DNA of 51,297 bases from Sphingomonadales bacterium (GTDB lineage Bacteria; Pseudomonadota; Alphaproteobacteria; Sphingomonadales; Kordiimonadaceae). Shown here one piece after another: positions 35,126 to 43,655 of this stretch. Location of the stretch: contig JAALKD010000017.1 of assembly GCA_011088215.1 (NCBI GenBank), positions 4,488-55,784 on the forward strand, given 5' to 3'. The notes under the pieces are model-generated. The model did not search any database, had not been told where the DNA came from, and was given only the letters and a program-made list of their open reading frames with translations. The stretch's first letter is position 1. Every line of letters begins with the position of its first letter. Position numbers and translations under genes: made by a program.

Positions 35126-35578
35126 GATTTATGTCCTCCCTAGAGATTTACGAAATGCAAATTGCATATGCCTGAATTGTAAACTTCAGGTCATTTTATC
35201 GTTTTGAGGATGCGTCATTGTGGGGTGGATAGAGTTAGAAGCGGCTTGAGCATTTTCACATGCTCAACTCCTGCTTTTAACTCGTATTAAATTGCCCCCC
35301 TTAAGTCACATGCATACTCAAGGGATAAATTACCGAATATAAACGGCTTTCGGGAATGGTTAATGCGGAATAATAATATGCATTATTTGCATAATGCTAT
35401 ATTTGGTTGTATTATACAGCCAATAAACTTTTGTTTATGCGGCAGCTAAGTGGCATAGTTGCCTTTATTGGTCCCAAAGTAGAAAAATTGGCGTTTCGCC
35501 GTATATGCGAGATATATAAGTTGTCAGATAAAATGATGCAAAAAATAGGGTAATCATCTGATTTTAAAGGGGGAATGA
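35126..35578. other. divergent promoter region between TonB receptor and LysR genes
   Basis: This 453-bp stretch has no credible ORF. It is A+T-rich, particularly at 35330-35440, and contains a nested dyad at 35377-35397. A GCAAATTGC half-palindrome lies at 35157-35165, close to the receptor start. It should hold both promoters and the regulator's binding sites. No -35/-10 pair was clear enough to assign. Confidence 0.6.
35377..35397. promoter_or_regulatory. nested inverted repeat, candidate LysR operator
   Basis: Two overlapping perfect dyads are present: TATGCA-N5-TGCATA (35377-35393) and GCATTAT-TTGC-ATAATGC (35380-35397). The first contains a T-N11-A element (35379 to 35391), the classical LysR-type recognition core. 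It lies 180 bp upstream of the LysR gene and 250 bp upstream of the receptor gene. Confidence 0.5.
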
Positions 35579-36481
35579 GTGGAAATTAAGTGGATCGAAG
35601 ACTTTTTGCACCTGGTGGAAACAAAAAACTTTTCTTTGGCGGCGGAGAAGAGGTGTGTAACTCAATCCGCATATAGTCGCCGTATTCGAGCACTTGAAAA
35701 CTGGATTGGCGTAGAACTTTTTGACCGCCGTTCCATACCAATAAGGGTGACGGAACAGGGTCAAAAATTCTTGCCCTATGCCGAAAAGGTATTGGCTGAT
35801 ATCAATCAAATACAGGCAAAGTTCCGTCCTCATTCCAATCCATTCAAGAATGAAATCAAAATAATAACACAGCATTCACTCATGCTGCATTTTATGCCAG
35901 ATTTTTTCATGAATTTCGATTTCAAAAATACCAAAATTAACGTCACGTCAAATCTCAACGGTTTTGAATCTTATTTTGAGGATATTACGACTGGTTCTTC
36001 TGACCTTTTCATTTCCTATGAAGTGCCAGAAATACATAAAAAGTTGATCGCTGTACCACATATTAAAAGTATTGTTGTCGGCTTGGAAAACATGGTTCCT
36101 GTGGTTTCTGTTGCTTCAAGAGATGAGTTCGATTGGGAAGCGTCAAATACCATCCCGCACTTGTCGCTCAATAGCCGTGCCTTTATTACGGCCATCGTAC
36201 GGGATAAATTGCGGCAGCATCATAAAAAATTGAATACCGTGTATGAAGCAAATTTATCGGAATCTTTGCTTCAAATGGCAAAGCAGGGCAAAGGTGTTAC
36301 GTGGCTGCCTTACTGTGTGTGCAAAAGCGAAATAGAAGCTGGAAGTGTAGCTGTTTTGAATGGGCCAGACTTAATCGTACCGTCAAATATTATTGCATAC
36401 GTGAATACAAAAAACGCTGATGCAACAACAAGCCGTCTACGAACTTATATGAAGCGCATGTACAATCAGCGAGCCATATGA
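35579..36481 (+). CDS. LysR family transcriptional regulator
   Basis: A 300-residue protein with the N-terminal winged HTH: WIEDFLHLVETKNFSLAAEK, then CVTQSAYSRRIRALENWIGV and ELFDRRSIPIRVTEQGQKFL. SAYSRRIRALENWIG resembles the HypT-like LysR branch rather than the common QPALS type. A periplasmic-binding-protein-like effector domain follows. The start is GTG, preceded by AAAGGGGG; the nearby ATG at 35575 is out of frame. Base composition is clearly A+T-richer than that of most neighbours, which may indicate foreign origin. It is divergent from the large TonB receptor gene and probably regulates it. Confidence 0.88.
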   Translation: MEIKWIEDFLHLVETKNFSLAAEKRCVTQSAYSRRIRALENWIGVELFDRRSIPIRVTEQGQKFLPYAEKVLADINQIQAKFRPHSNPFKNEIKIITQHSLMLHFMPDFFMNFDFKNTKINVTSNLNGFESYFEDITTGSSDLFISYEVPEIHKKLIAVPHIKSIVVGLENMVPVVSVASRDEFDWEASNTIPHLSLNSRAFITAIVRDKLRQHHKKLNTVYEANLSESLLQMAKQGKGVTWLPYCVCKSEIEAGSVAVLNGPDLIVPSNIIAYVNTKNADATTSRLRTYMKRMYNQRAI

Positions 36482-36609
36482 TGGCCTTTGCACGGTATTG
36501 GTTTAGTTGAATGTGCTGACGAGGGTGGTTGCTGGTACCTTCTGTGTTTGATTAGCAGGGCGCCGGAAGCTGTCTTTGCAAAGCGCAAAGGCTAGTTGGC
36601 AGTCCATTT

Positions 36610-39087
36610 TTAGGTTGCGAGAAGGTCGCGTACTGATGTTGTTAAGCTGCGCATGCAGGTAAGCACACCTACACCGCACACTGCCATGACCATCAGGCCA
36701 ATGGTGCCGCCGATCCAGAGAGGGTCAGGTTTGTAGGCGAGCCCAAACTGCGCTTCATACATCAATTGTCCAGCTATCCAGGTGCCTGCTACGGCGCCTG
36801 TTGCCGCAATGATGGCGGTGATCGCCCAGTCATACGTGCTTAGTTTCAGACAATCGCCGCGCTTGAGGCCCATGCTCATCAACAGGCCATTTTTACGCTG
36901 ATCATCGGCTTCAAAGCCTTTGCTTGAAGCTATAAGAACAAACATTGCAAGCAACAACACCATTGCAGCATAGCCAGACGTAAGCTTGATAACCAAACCG
37001 AGCATGTTATCCAGACGTTCGGTTAGCTCTCTCAGTGACACAAGCGATAGTGTTGGATGCTGCTGCCAAAGGGCCGCCAGCTCACTCCAGGCAGTTTCCG
37101 GCAACTCCATGCTGCCCATAAAACGGGTGTCAGCCTCTATTTGAGCCCGCGCAGCTGTGGGCACCTGGAACCAGAAGGTTATCGAGCCGCCACCTGGCTT
37201 GTAACTGTGGCTCGCCACCAGGGTGAAGCTATAGGAGCGGCCATTGATCTGGTAGGTCAGCGTATCGCCGTAAGACAGGCCAAGGTCGGTCATGACTTCC
37301 GGTTCGGTTGATATTTGCTGCCAGTCACGGGTATCGCTCGGCCACCATGTCCCGCCAGAAAGCGTATTGTTAGTTGGCATCTGCTCTGACCAGCTAAGGC
37401 GGATCGGGCGTTTAAGAGTAGATAAAGTATCGCTCGGTTTTTTCATATAGTCCGCCAAAGCGAGCTCGTTAACCCGAATGAGCTTTGCACTCACAAACGG
37501 ACGCAGCTGCTTAAAGTCGCTGCCAGTCTTTTTGGCCCAGGCTTCAATGTCAGCCATCTGGTCTGACTGTGCTTCCGAGACCAGAAGGTTGCCGTCATGA
37601 TGTCTGGCATAGCTTTCCATCATGCCGCTCAGGTCGCGCATCAACATCAGTGTAAATAGTAGCAAGAGAGCACATAGGCCCAACCCCAGCACCTGGGCTG
37701 ATTTTGCAAACAGCCGTTGCCGCATAAAGAAAAAGGCAAATGGTACAAATCCGGCTCTGCCAGCGCCCCACTTATCGCCGACTGCCACTGTCGCCCACGT
37801 GAGGAAAATCATCAATACCAGCGCCATGCCTATGGCACCGAGCATAAGCCCGGTCAATAGCAGATTGTCGGAATAAGCTGCTGCCAAACCGCTTACGGCA
37901 ATCAGTCCCCAAAGAAGCCGCAGCCAGGTGTAGGCACCTTCTGGCGCGCTGCGAATAAGGTCCAGAATGGAGGCCCGCTTTAACTGAATGAGCGCAGGTA
38001 CCTGCAAGGCAAGTAAAAGCCCAAATGTAAGCATAACGGTTTTCGCGACCGCGTCGCCGCTCCAGCCGCCTTCAATGCCAGGGAAAAAGGCCTGTAATTC
38101 GCCCACGATAAAGTAATGTGCAGCAACCGTGAAGATGCCGGCAACGCCGAGCGACAGCATAAATCCGATAAACCACTGCAAACCTGCCATGGTTAAAACC
38201 GTGCTGCTGCTGATACCGAAGCTACTATACAGCGAGAGGCGGTACCGCATCTGCACCAGCCACCGCCGGTTTGTCATGTCCATCGCAACCGCTGCCATGA
38301 AAAAGAGAATGACAGAAGCCAGCCCCAGAAAGTTTTCGGTTCGTTTCCAAAAGCCGGCGAGCGGATGCCGTCCGCCCTGCTTTTTGATCAATGTGGCGGC
38401 GGGCAGATTTTCCTTAGTCCACGCTTCCAGCGAAGTACGCGCCTCTGTGTCTGCTTCAATGAGAAAGCGCTGGCGCCGCCCGCTTGTATCAAATGCATCC
38501 GGCGCGGCGCTGCCTGCCTTAATCATGGCCCTGTAGGCAACGCTGTGTCCTTCCATGATCCGGTCAGGTTCGTGAAACAGAATAGCTGTGACAGTATGGG
38601 CAGTACCTGCAAGTGAAATTTGATCACCGACTGAGGCCTCTAGCTTAGTAGCAAGTCTGGGCCCCAACCAAATTTCACCTATGCCGGGACCTTTTGCCGC
38701 TGGCGTTTTCTCGGCTGCGGGTGAAGACCCAACCATCAAGGTGCCCTGTAGCGGATACGCATCGTCCACTTGCTTCAACTGTACGCGTTCCCAGTTCGGA
38801 CCGTGTGTCAGTGTTATGCCAACGAGTTCTGTTTTTGAGACCTTTGGTGCCGCGGCACGGATTTTGGCTTCCTGTTCCGCTGTGAGGGTTCCGTGCTGCT
38901 CGATTACCAGGTCTGAACCGAGCATCTGCAAGAGGTTTTTGGCAAGATACTGCTGCACGGACGCGCTGGACAGTGACAGGGTAAGTAGGAAAAAAATCAG
39001 TGCGGCCTGGGTCATGATTGCCAGTTTGCCGTCACTTGCTCGCAGGTCGTGCCGGACGTTTTCAAGAATTAGGGAAAATGGGGTCAT
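36610..39087 (-). CDS. ABC transporter permease, FtsX/MacB superfamily (YbbP-like)
   Basis: An 825-residue inner-membrane protein. It starts with a cytoplasmic segment, one transmembrane helix (LAIMTQAALIFFLLTLSLSS) and a large periplasmic domain (about residues 45-255). Further helices come next (VILFFMAAVAMDM, MAGLQWFIGFMLSLGVAGIF) with a second periplasmic part. The final FtsX domain has helices at the end (TSGYAAMVLLLAMFVLIAS, AITAIIAATGAVAGTWI). This two-FtsX organisation is that of YbbP-type permeases, implicated in envelope lipid or toxic-product handling. Its ATG overlaps the ATPase stop by 4 bp (ATGA), so the two are coupled. Confidence 0.88.
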   Translation of the reverse strand: MTPFSLILENVRHDLRASDGKLAIMTQAALIFFLLTLSLSSASVQQYLAKNLLQMLGSDLVIEQHGTLTAEQEAKIRAAAPKVSKTELVGITLTHGPNWERVQLKQVDDAYPLQGTLMVGSSPAAEKTPAAKGPGIGEIWLGPRLATKLEASVGDQISLAGTAHTVTAILFHEPDRIMEGHSVAYRAMIKAGSAAPDAFDTSGRRQRFLIEADTEARTSLEAWTKENLPAATLIKKQGGRHPLAGFWKRTENFLGLASVILFFMAAVAMDMTNRRWLVQMRYRLSLYSSFGISSSTVLTMAGLQWFIGFMLSLGVAGIFTVAAHYFIVGELQAFFPGIEGGWSGDAVAKTVMLTFGLLLALQVPALIQLKRASILDLIRSAPEGAYTWLRLLWGLIAVSGLAAAYSDNLLLTGLMLGAIGMALVLMIFLTWATVAVGDKWGAGRAGFVPFAFFFMRQRLFAKSAQVLGLGLCALLLLFTLMLMRDLSGMMESYARHHDGNLLVSEAQSDQMADIEAWAKKTGSDFKQLRPFVSAKLIRVNELALADYMKKPSDTLSTLKRPIRLSWSEQMPTNNTLSGGTWWPSDTRDWQQISTEPEVMTDLGLSYGDTLTYQINGRSYSFTLVASHSYKPGGGSITFWFQVPTAARAQIEADTRFMGSMELPETAWSELAALWQQHPTLSLVSLRELTERLDNMLGLVIKLTSGYAAMVLLLAMFVLIASSKGFEADDQRKNGLLMSMGLKRGDCLKLSTYDWAITAIIAATGAVAGTWIAGQLMYEAQFGLAYKPDPLWIGGTIGLMVMAVCGVGVLTCMRSLTTSVRDLLAT

Positions 39088-39743
39088 TTAATCGCCTCCA
39101 GTTTCCTGTCTGAAAGCTGCAAGGATTTGTCCGCCAGCATGGCCAGGCGCATGCTGTGGGTTACGATAACAAGCCCGCAACCGCTGTCGCGGGCGAAGTC
39201 AAACATCAGGCCTGCGACATTTTCCGATGTTTTCATATCAAGGTTGCCGGTGGGTTCATCTGCAAAAATGAACCGGGGCTCACTAACAAAGGCCCGTGCA
39301 ATCGCGATGCGTTGTTGTTCGCCGCCGCTGAGCTGGTGCGGGCGGTGCTTCGCGCGGTCTTGAAGACCAACCTTTTCCAACCATGCAGCGGCAATGTTAA
39401 ATGCGTTTCTGTTGCCCTTCAGGCGAAGTGGTAGTGCCAGATTTGATAAGGCGTCTAGCTCGGGCATCAGGTGAAACTGCTGGAAAATAAAACCGGAATT
39501 GGCGCGAAGGGCCAGTTCATCCACCTCTGATCCGTCAATATTAAAATGAACACTGCCATTTGCGGGCTTTTCAAGGCCAGCAGCAATGGACAGCAGGCTG
39601 GACTTGCCAGCGCCAGACGGCCCGACAATCGATATGATTTCACCGGTTTTGATTTCCAAAGCCAAATCGCGGAACAAAATGATTTGCTCTGCCGTCGTAT
39701 CGAAGTGATGGCTGATTTTTCTCAGCTCGATTTTATCTTGCAT
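39084..39743 (-). CDS. ABC transporter ATP-binding protein (YbbA/LolD-like)
   Basis: A 219-residue ATPase with Walker A GPSGAGKSSL, the Q-loop in FIFQQFHLMPELDALSN, signature LSGGEQQRIAIARAF, Walker B FIFADEPTGNLD and the H-loop in VIVTHSMRLA. DEPTGNLD and the size are typical of the MacB/LolD/YbbA group, which partners with FtsX-type permeases rather than classical importers. It is the first gene of the operon. Its upstream gap holds a TTCACC-N5-TTGACA repeat shared with the divergent two-component genes, suggesting control by that regulator. Confidence 0.93.
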   Translation of the reverse strand: MQDKIELRKISHHFDTTAEQIILFRDLALEIKTGEIISIVGPSGAGKSSLLSIAAGLEKPANGSVHFNIDGSEVDELALRANSGFIFQQFHLMPELDALSNLALPLRLKGNRNAFNIAAAWLEKVGLQDRAKHRPHQLSGGEQQRIAIARAFVSEPRFIFADEPTGNLDMKTSENVAGLMFDFARDSGCGLVIVTHSMRLAMLADKSLQLSDRKLEAIK

Positions 39744-39783
39744 GATCTGCTCCTGTTTATGGCAGCCATCCTACAAAGCCGAT

Positions 39784-39800
39784 TGTCAAACGAAGGTGAA
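39784..39800 (-). promoter_or_regulatory. candidate response-regulator box before the ABC operon
   Basis: On the minus strand this reads TTCACCTTCGTTTGACA, a direct repeat of TTGACA-like hexamers with 11-bp period (the first copy has two differences). It is 40 bp upstream of the ATPase start. The same arrangement precedes the response-regulator gene and the hydrolase gene. Confidence 0.5.
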
Positions 39801-39827
39801 ATGGGCGCGACCGCCCGAAGTATCCGG

Positions 39828-39858
39828 TTGACACCTGTTTGACATAAGCGCGCTTATG
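39828..39858 (+). promoter_or_regulatory. response-regulator direct repeat and adjoining palindrome
   Basis: Two exact TTGACA hexamers lie 11 bp apart (39828-39833 and 39839-39844), the usual pattern bound by OmpR-type dimers. They run into a perfect 16-bp palindrome CATAAGCGCGCTTATG (39843-39858). The response-regulator start is 33 bp further on, so the element overlaps or lies just upstream of its promoter and suggests autoregulation. Confidence 0.6.
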
Positions 39859-39890
39859 CTGCTTTCTTCACATAGGAGAAAGGGTCCGGT

Positions 39891-40565
39891 ATGCGCATAC
39901 TGGTTGTTGAAGACAATTTGGATATTCAGGCAAATATTGCGGACTATCTGGAGGACGTTTTTACGCTTGATTTTGCGTACAGCGGCGACCAGGGGCTAGA
40001 GCTCGCGTTAGCGCACGAATATGATGTTATTGTGCTTGATCTGATGTTGCCGGGGCGCAGTGGGCTTGAGGTTTGCGCCGAATACAGAAAGGCCGCAGGT
40101 GTGCAGGCGCCTATTATTATGGTGACAGCGCGCGATACTATGGATGACAAAGAAGCAGGCTTTGCTGTTGGCGCAGACGATTACCTGGTGAAGCCTTTTT
40201 CACTCAGGGAACTGAAAATGCGGATCGACGCGCTTGCGCGGCGGCCAAAGTTGCGCACCAAACAGGAACTTTCTTTTGCAGGGCTGGATTTTGAAGTAGG
40301 CAATGCCGTTGCCCGCGCCAAAGGCCTTTCAACACAGTTGCTGGACAAGGAATGCCGGATATTGGCACTTTTATTGGAAGCAGCACCTGAAATTGTATCC
40401 ACTGACAGCATAAGTTATGCGCTGTGGGGTGATGAGCCACCTGAGTCAGGGGCTCTTCGGACACACATCTATAATCTGCGCAAGTCGCTCGCCGAGTTGG
40501 GGCTGGCAGATATGCTCAAGACGGTGCGCGGTAAAGGGTATCTTCTGCAGGAAGGACTGCGCTGA
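39891..40565 (+). CDS. OmpR/PhoB family response regulator
   Basis: A 224-residue protein with a receiver domain (acidic pair in VVEDN, phospho-acceptor Asp50 in VIVLDLMLPG, Thr in IIMVTARDT, Lys in DDYLVKPFS). The C-terminal winged helix has ESGALRTHIYNLRKSLAELG and TVRGKGYLLQ, typical of the OmpR/PhoB family. It is the first gene of a two-component operon: its TGA overlaps the kinase ATG by one base. It is divergent from the ABC transporter operon. Shared direct repeats at three promoters suggest that its targets include itself, the exporter and the hydrolase. Confidence 0.93.
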   Translation: MRILVVEDNLDIQANIADYLEDVFTLDFAYSGDQGLELALAHEYDVIVLDLMLPGRSGLEVCAEYRKAAGVQAPIIMVTARDTMDDKEAGFAVGADDYLVKPFSLRELKMRIDALARRPKLRTKQELSFAGLDFEVGNAVARAKGLSTQLLDKECRILALLLEAAPEIVSTDSISYALWGDEPPESGALRTHIYNLRKSLAELGLADMLKTVRGKGYLLQEGLR

Positions 40566-41809
40566 TGGCCGGCCGTTCACGACGGGTCCGTGGCTTGGTG
40601 ATGTGGAGCTACATCAGCTCCACGTTTGTTAGTTTTCTGGTGTTCAGCCTCATGATTGTTTTGTTTGGCTTCGATCTGGAAGACCAGATATTTGACTATC
40701 AGGTTACGCGGACGCTTGAAAGTCTGGTTGAGACAGATGAGCAGCCTATGGAAGCCAACGGGACTGTAAGGTCGCTGGAAATGCAATATTTTACCGGGCT
40801 CGAAAGTATGCCTGCCTGGCTCCGGGATCAAGTTAACCCCGAGTGGCAGAACCGTAGCTTTGAGGTTTTCGCCGAGGAACGCGGCCACTTTCATGCCGCT
40901 GTACGAACGCTTGAAAACGGCGACAATATGTATCTGCTGTTTAATGCGCGGCCTTTCATCCGATCCACGCCGCAGATTAAGGCCTATCTGGCAATTATTG
41001 GGGCTATGGCCGGGCTCGTATTTCTTGTGTCGCTGTTTTTTATGTTGCGGATGACACGGAAGGTTTCCGTGCCGCTTGAAGATATGGCGGCGATTTTATC
41101 TGATGGTAAAGATATCGCACCTGCTTTTGATTTGCCTGCCGCGGCGCCGGCTGAACTGCATGCCCTGGCCCGCGCCATCGAAGACAGAGATGCCCGCATT
41201 GGTGCCCTGCTTGACCGCGAGCGGGAATTTAACAGAGATGCCAGCCATGAGTTGAGAACGCCGCTGGCGGTTGCCTACGGTGCGTTAGAGGTTCTTGAAG
41301 CGACCGCGAACAAAAGCCACGCGATGTTCAGGCTCAAAACTGCGATCCAAGACATGCAGCTCTTGACGGAAGGCATTTTGTGGTTGGGGCGAGACCCCGC
41401 GCGTGCGCAGGGGTGTGACGCTACCGCTGTGTGCCAAAAATCTGTAACAGCCTACAGCCATCTTGTTGGCGACAGAAACGTGAAGGTGCGGCTGGATAGC
41501 CAAGATGACGTTGAGATGCAGGTACCGGAAGCTGTGGCCCTTGTTATGGTCGGCAATATTCTCAGAAACGCCCTGTCATACACAGAAGAAGGCGAAGTGG
41601 TTCTGCTGGTGCGTGATAATTTGGTAATGGTGACAGATACCGGCGCTGGATACGGCAAAGTGGATAAGGACCGTGAAGGGTTCGGCGTAGGGCTGACGCT
41701 GGTTACCAGATTATGCCGTCATTTCGGATTTGACTTTACTGTGAAGGCCGCAAAGGGCGGCGGCAGCGAAGCGAGCCTCAGTTGGGGTGCACAAGAAACT
41801 TCGGCTTGA
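40565..41809 (+). CDS. sensor histidine kinase
   Basis: A 414-residue kinase. Two membrane helices (YISSTFVSFLVFSLMIVLFG and the one ending VFLVSLFFML) flank a periplasmic sensor of about 120 residues with no recognised fold. A HAMP-like linker follows, then the H-box NRDASHELRTPLAV (His near 229), the N-box VGNILRNALSYT, G1 TDTGAGYG and G2 GFGVGLTLVTRLC. All catalytic boxes are intact. It is coupled to the response-regulator gene. The likely stimulus is an envelope signal connected with the adjacent exporter (inference). Confidence 0.93.
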   Translation: MAGRSRRVRGLVMWSYISSTFVSFLVFSLMIVLFGFDLEDQIFDYQVTRTLESLVETDEQPMEANGTVRSLEMQYFTGLESMPAWLRDQVNPEWQNRSFEVFAEERGHFHAAVRTLENGDNMYLLFNARPFIRSTPQIKAYLAIIGAMAGLVFLVSLFFMLRMTRKVSVPLEDMAAILSDGKDIAPAFDLPAAAPAELHALARAIEDRDARIGALLDREREFNRDASHELRTPLAVAYGALEVLEATANKSHAMFRLKTAIQDMQLLTEGILWLGRDPARAQGCDATAVCQKSVTAYSHLVGDRNVKVRLDSQDDVEMQVPEAVALVMVGNILRNALSYTEEGEVVLLVRDNLVMVTDTGAGYGKVDKDREGFGVGLTLVTRLCRHFGFDFTVKAAKGGGSEASLSWGAQETSA

Positions 41810-41822
41810 CAGTCGTTTGACA
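41806..41822 (+). promoter_or_regulatory. response-regulator direct repeat before the hydrolase gene
   Basis: TTGACAGTCGTTTGACA contains two TTGACA hexamers at 11-bp period and is followed by TAGCTGCGCC, close to the TAAGCGCGCT after the same repeat at 39828. It lies 38 bp upstream of the hydrolase start and overlaps the end of the kinase gene. Confidence 0.6.
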
Positions 41823-41860
41823 TAGCTGCGCCTAAAAGGTCTCCCAGAAGGAGACATATA

Positions 41861-42646
41861 ATGAAAAAAAACCTGATAAAATCTATTTTTGTTGCGCTAG
41901 CGATCGCAACTTCAAGCGCACCAAGCTGGGCGCAAACCTTTGTTCAACAGCTGGGCTATGATGCACCTGACGGTGACCGTATCACCGGCTTTATCTATCA
42001 ATCGAAAGACACAGCTAAAGACGCACCCGTTGCAGTTCTGATGCACGGGTTGATGGGATCGAGCCTCAATTGGCTGGCGGCTGATAACTTTGCGTATGGT
42101 GACGACGTAACAGCAATGCTGTTGGCGCGTGGCTACAGAGTTGTTGCATTGGATGCACGTAAACATGGTGCCCGTCGCGGTGACAAGAAACCAATGGAAC
42201 TGGTGAAGGCTGCCCGTAAAGGTGAGGCCGCCGCTTACCAGAAAATGATCAAAGATACGGTTGGCGATTACCAGTTTTTGCTCGACCGTGTAATGAAGAA
42301 CTTTAAGAATTCCAAGCATGTTCTGGTAGTTGGCTACAGCATGGGCGCGCAGATGGGAACGATATTGGCAGCGCAAGACAAGCGTGTAACGCATCTTGCG
42401 ACAATGGTACCGCCGGCGGTTCGCAACGTACCTGGAGTGTCGCCTATCAATTTCGCACCGAATGTGAAGGTGCCTTGGCTGCTTCTCACAGCGGCAAAAG
42501 ACGAGTTTTCGACGAGCGAGCAAAACGCTGAATTGATCGCGGCGGGTGGGCAAACGCTGACAAATGTTTCTTTTGAAAGTGGCCATGCGCTGCCGCAAAG
42601 CTATGTCGCAGCAATCGGAAGCTGGTTGGGCGAGCAAACGCAATAA
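41861..42646 (+). CDS. secreted alpha/beta hydrolase
   Basis: A 261-residue protein with a signal peptide (MKKNLIKSIFVALAIATSSA, cleaved after SWA). The oxyanion region is VLMHGLMGSS, the nucleophile elbow GYSMGAQMG (about 161-165), the acid probably Asp in TAAKDEFST and the histidine in FESGHALPQ. AGAAGGAGA precedes the ATG. E. coli ybbA-ybbP lies beside the thioesterase gene tesA. Here an unrelated hydrolase fold occupies a similar position, so an analogous pairing of exporter and periplasmic hydrolase is possible (inference). Its own RR-type box suggests control by the preceding two-component system. Confidence 0.87.
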   Translation: MKKNLIKSIFVALAIATSSAPSWAQTFVQQLGYDAPDGDRITGFIYQSKDTAKDAPVAVLMHGLMGSSLNWLAADNFAYGDDVTAMLLARGYRVVALDARKHGARRGDKKPMELVKAARKGEAAAYQKMIKDTVGDYQFLLDRVMKNFKNSKHVLVVGYSMGAQMGTILAAQDKRVTHLATMVPPAVRNVPGVSPINFAPNVKVPWLLLTAAKDEFSTSEQNAELIAAGGQTLTNVSFESGHALPQSYVAAIGSWLGEQTQ

Positions 42647-42760
42647 GGTTGAAGATCAAGGCTTGGGGGTTAGGTTTCGACTTAGTCTCTTTTTTGTCAA
42701 TACCGAAATTCAACAAAACGCTGACGTGAAACAATATTGGAAGCCTGCAATGCCGCGGTT

Positions 42761-43459
42761 CTACTGAATTAATACTGTTGAAAGATCGGCGCTGGCTGGC
42801 ACCGTTTGCGCCCAAGCAAAACTGCCCCAACTCCACCCGGTATTGATGTCGAAGTTCACCTGTCGCTGATCTGCGCTGGTCAGGTCAACGAGCAAAGACG
42901 GTGTATAGGCCGCGAGCGCGAGAACGTTTGGCTGAATGCTGGTGATCACGGTACCCGGTGCATACACCTTGGTTGAAAAGTTCAGCAGAACCTGCGGCAG
43001 GGGAAATGCTTGATTGGATTGACCGCCATATAGCGGTGCTGCAAACGTCGGAATGTTTTTACCCGCGGTACCAGTGCGCGCGAATCCTGTGGTGAACTGA
43101 GTCGTTGTTGTGTTGAAGAAAGTTATCTCTGTGGGTGGGCCACCTATCTTCACTGTGCCAATACCGCCAGGTTCGACTTCCAGTGTCTGGCCTCCGCTGA
43201 GTGCCGTGTCAAAGCCAATGGAAATGGGATTGTCTGTGGCAATCGGTGTGGATGATGTATAGGCGTATACAGCGTCGGGCCAGCTAATTTGTGTGGTGGC
43301 TGAGATGGCCTTTGTCGCGGACCAGACCGTTGGCCTCGCAGAAGCGTCGGTCATTTGTGTGGCATGCAGGACATAAAGGTAATAACCGCCGTTGATGAGT
43401 GCGGTAACCGTTGCCGGAGGCATCACTATATCGACTTGATAATTGCTGGGCGCACTCAT
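42761..43459 (-). CDS. unrecognised family, paralogue 2 of the tandem pair
   Basis: About 232 residues, predicted all-beta, with no signal peptide. It aligns along its full length with the C-terminal two thirds of the upstream paralogue: ATVTALINGGYYLYVLHATQ, PTVWSATKA, WPDAVYAYTSS, LEVEPGGIGTVKIGG, LPQVLLNFSTK and a strongly conserved end LVDLTSADQRQVNFDIN then TGWSWGSFAWAQ. Start choice is uncertain. An in-frame ATG at 43519 has no usable ribosome binding site. ATG 43459 starts where the shared domain starts, with GAAGGTG upstream. I do not recognise the family. It may be co-transcribed with the upstream copy, 196 bp away. Confidence 0.75.
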   Translation of the reverse strand: MSAPSNYQVDIVMPPATVTALINGGYYLYVLHATQMTDASARPTVWSATKAISATTQISWPDAVYAYTSSTPIATDNPISIGFDTALSGGQTLEVEPGGIGTVKIGGPPTEITFFNTTTTQFTTGFARTGTAGKNIPTFAAPLYGGQSNQAFPLPQVLLNFSTKVYAPGTVITSIQPNVLALAAYTPSLLVDLTSADQRQVNFDINTGWSWGSFAWAQTVPASADLSTVLIQ

Positions 43460-43578
43460 GCTAACATTTTTCACCTTCGGTGGTCGCTTTCTCGAGCTGA
43501 ATAGTATTTTAAAGATCATCCGCCAGAAATCACGTTATCCGGCGAATGATCAGGTGAGCTATACTTGATATTCCTCAG

Positions 43579-43638
43579 CAGACTGGCAGCACTTGGTTTT
43601 TAGTAGTTTTGTACTAATTCGCCTGGCGTGCCAGTCTG
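43579..43638. repeat. long-range inverted repeat between the two paralogues
   Basis: CAGACTGGCA (43579-43588) and TGCCAGTCTG (43629-43638) are perfectly complementary across 40 nt. A smaller CTGGC/GCCAG dyad lies inside the right arm. It is in the only gap between the two paralogous genes. It could attenuate read-through or bind a regulator. No T-run is next to it. Confidence 0.45.
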
Positions 43639-43655
43639 TGTTGGTCAGTTGTCAA

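Noticed and set aside
41912..42643. Minus-strand frame of 243 codons opposite the secreted hydrolase
   Set aside because: The plus-strand gene has a signal peptide, GYSMG elbow and a good ribosome binding site. The antisense translation is rich in Arg/Cys/His and matches no fold.
43618..43633. Possible second sigma-54 promoter before paralogue 2 (perfect TGGCACG on the minus strand)
   Set aside because: The -12 GC is missing at the required spacing (GCGAA in place of TTGCA) and the TGGCACG is part of a CTGGC/GCCAG hairpin.
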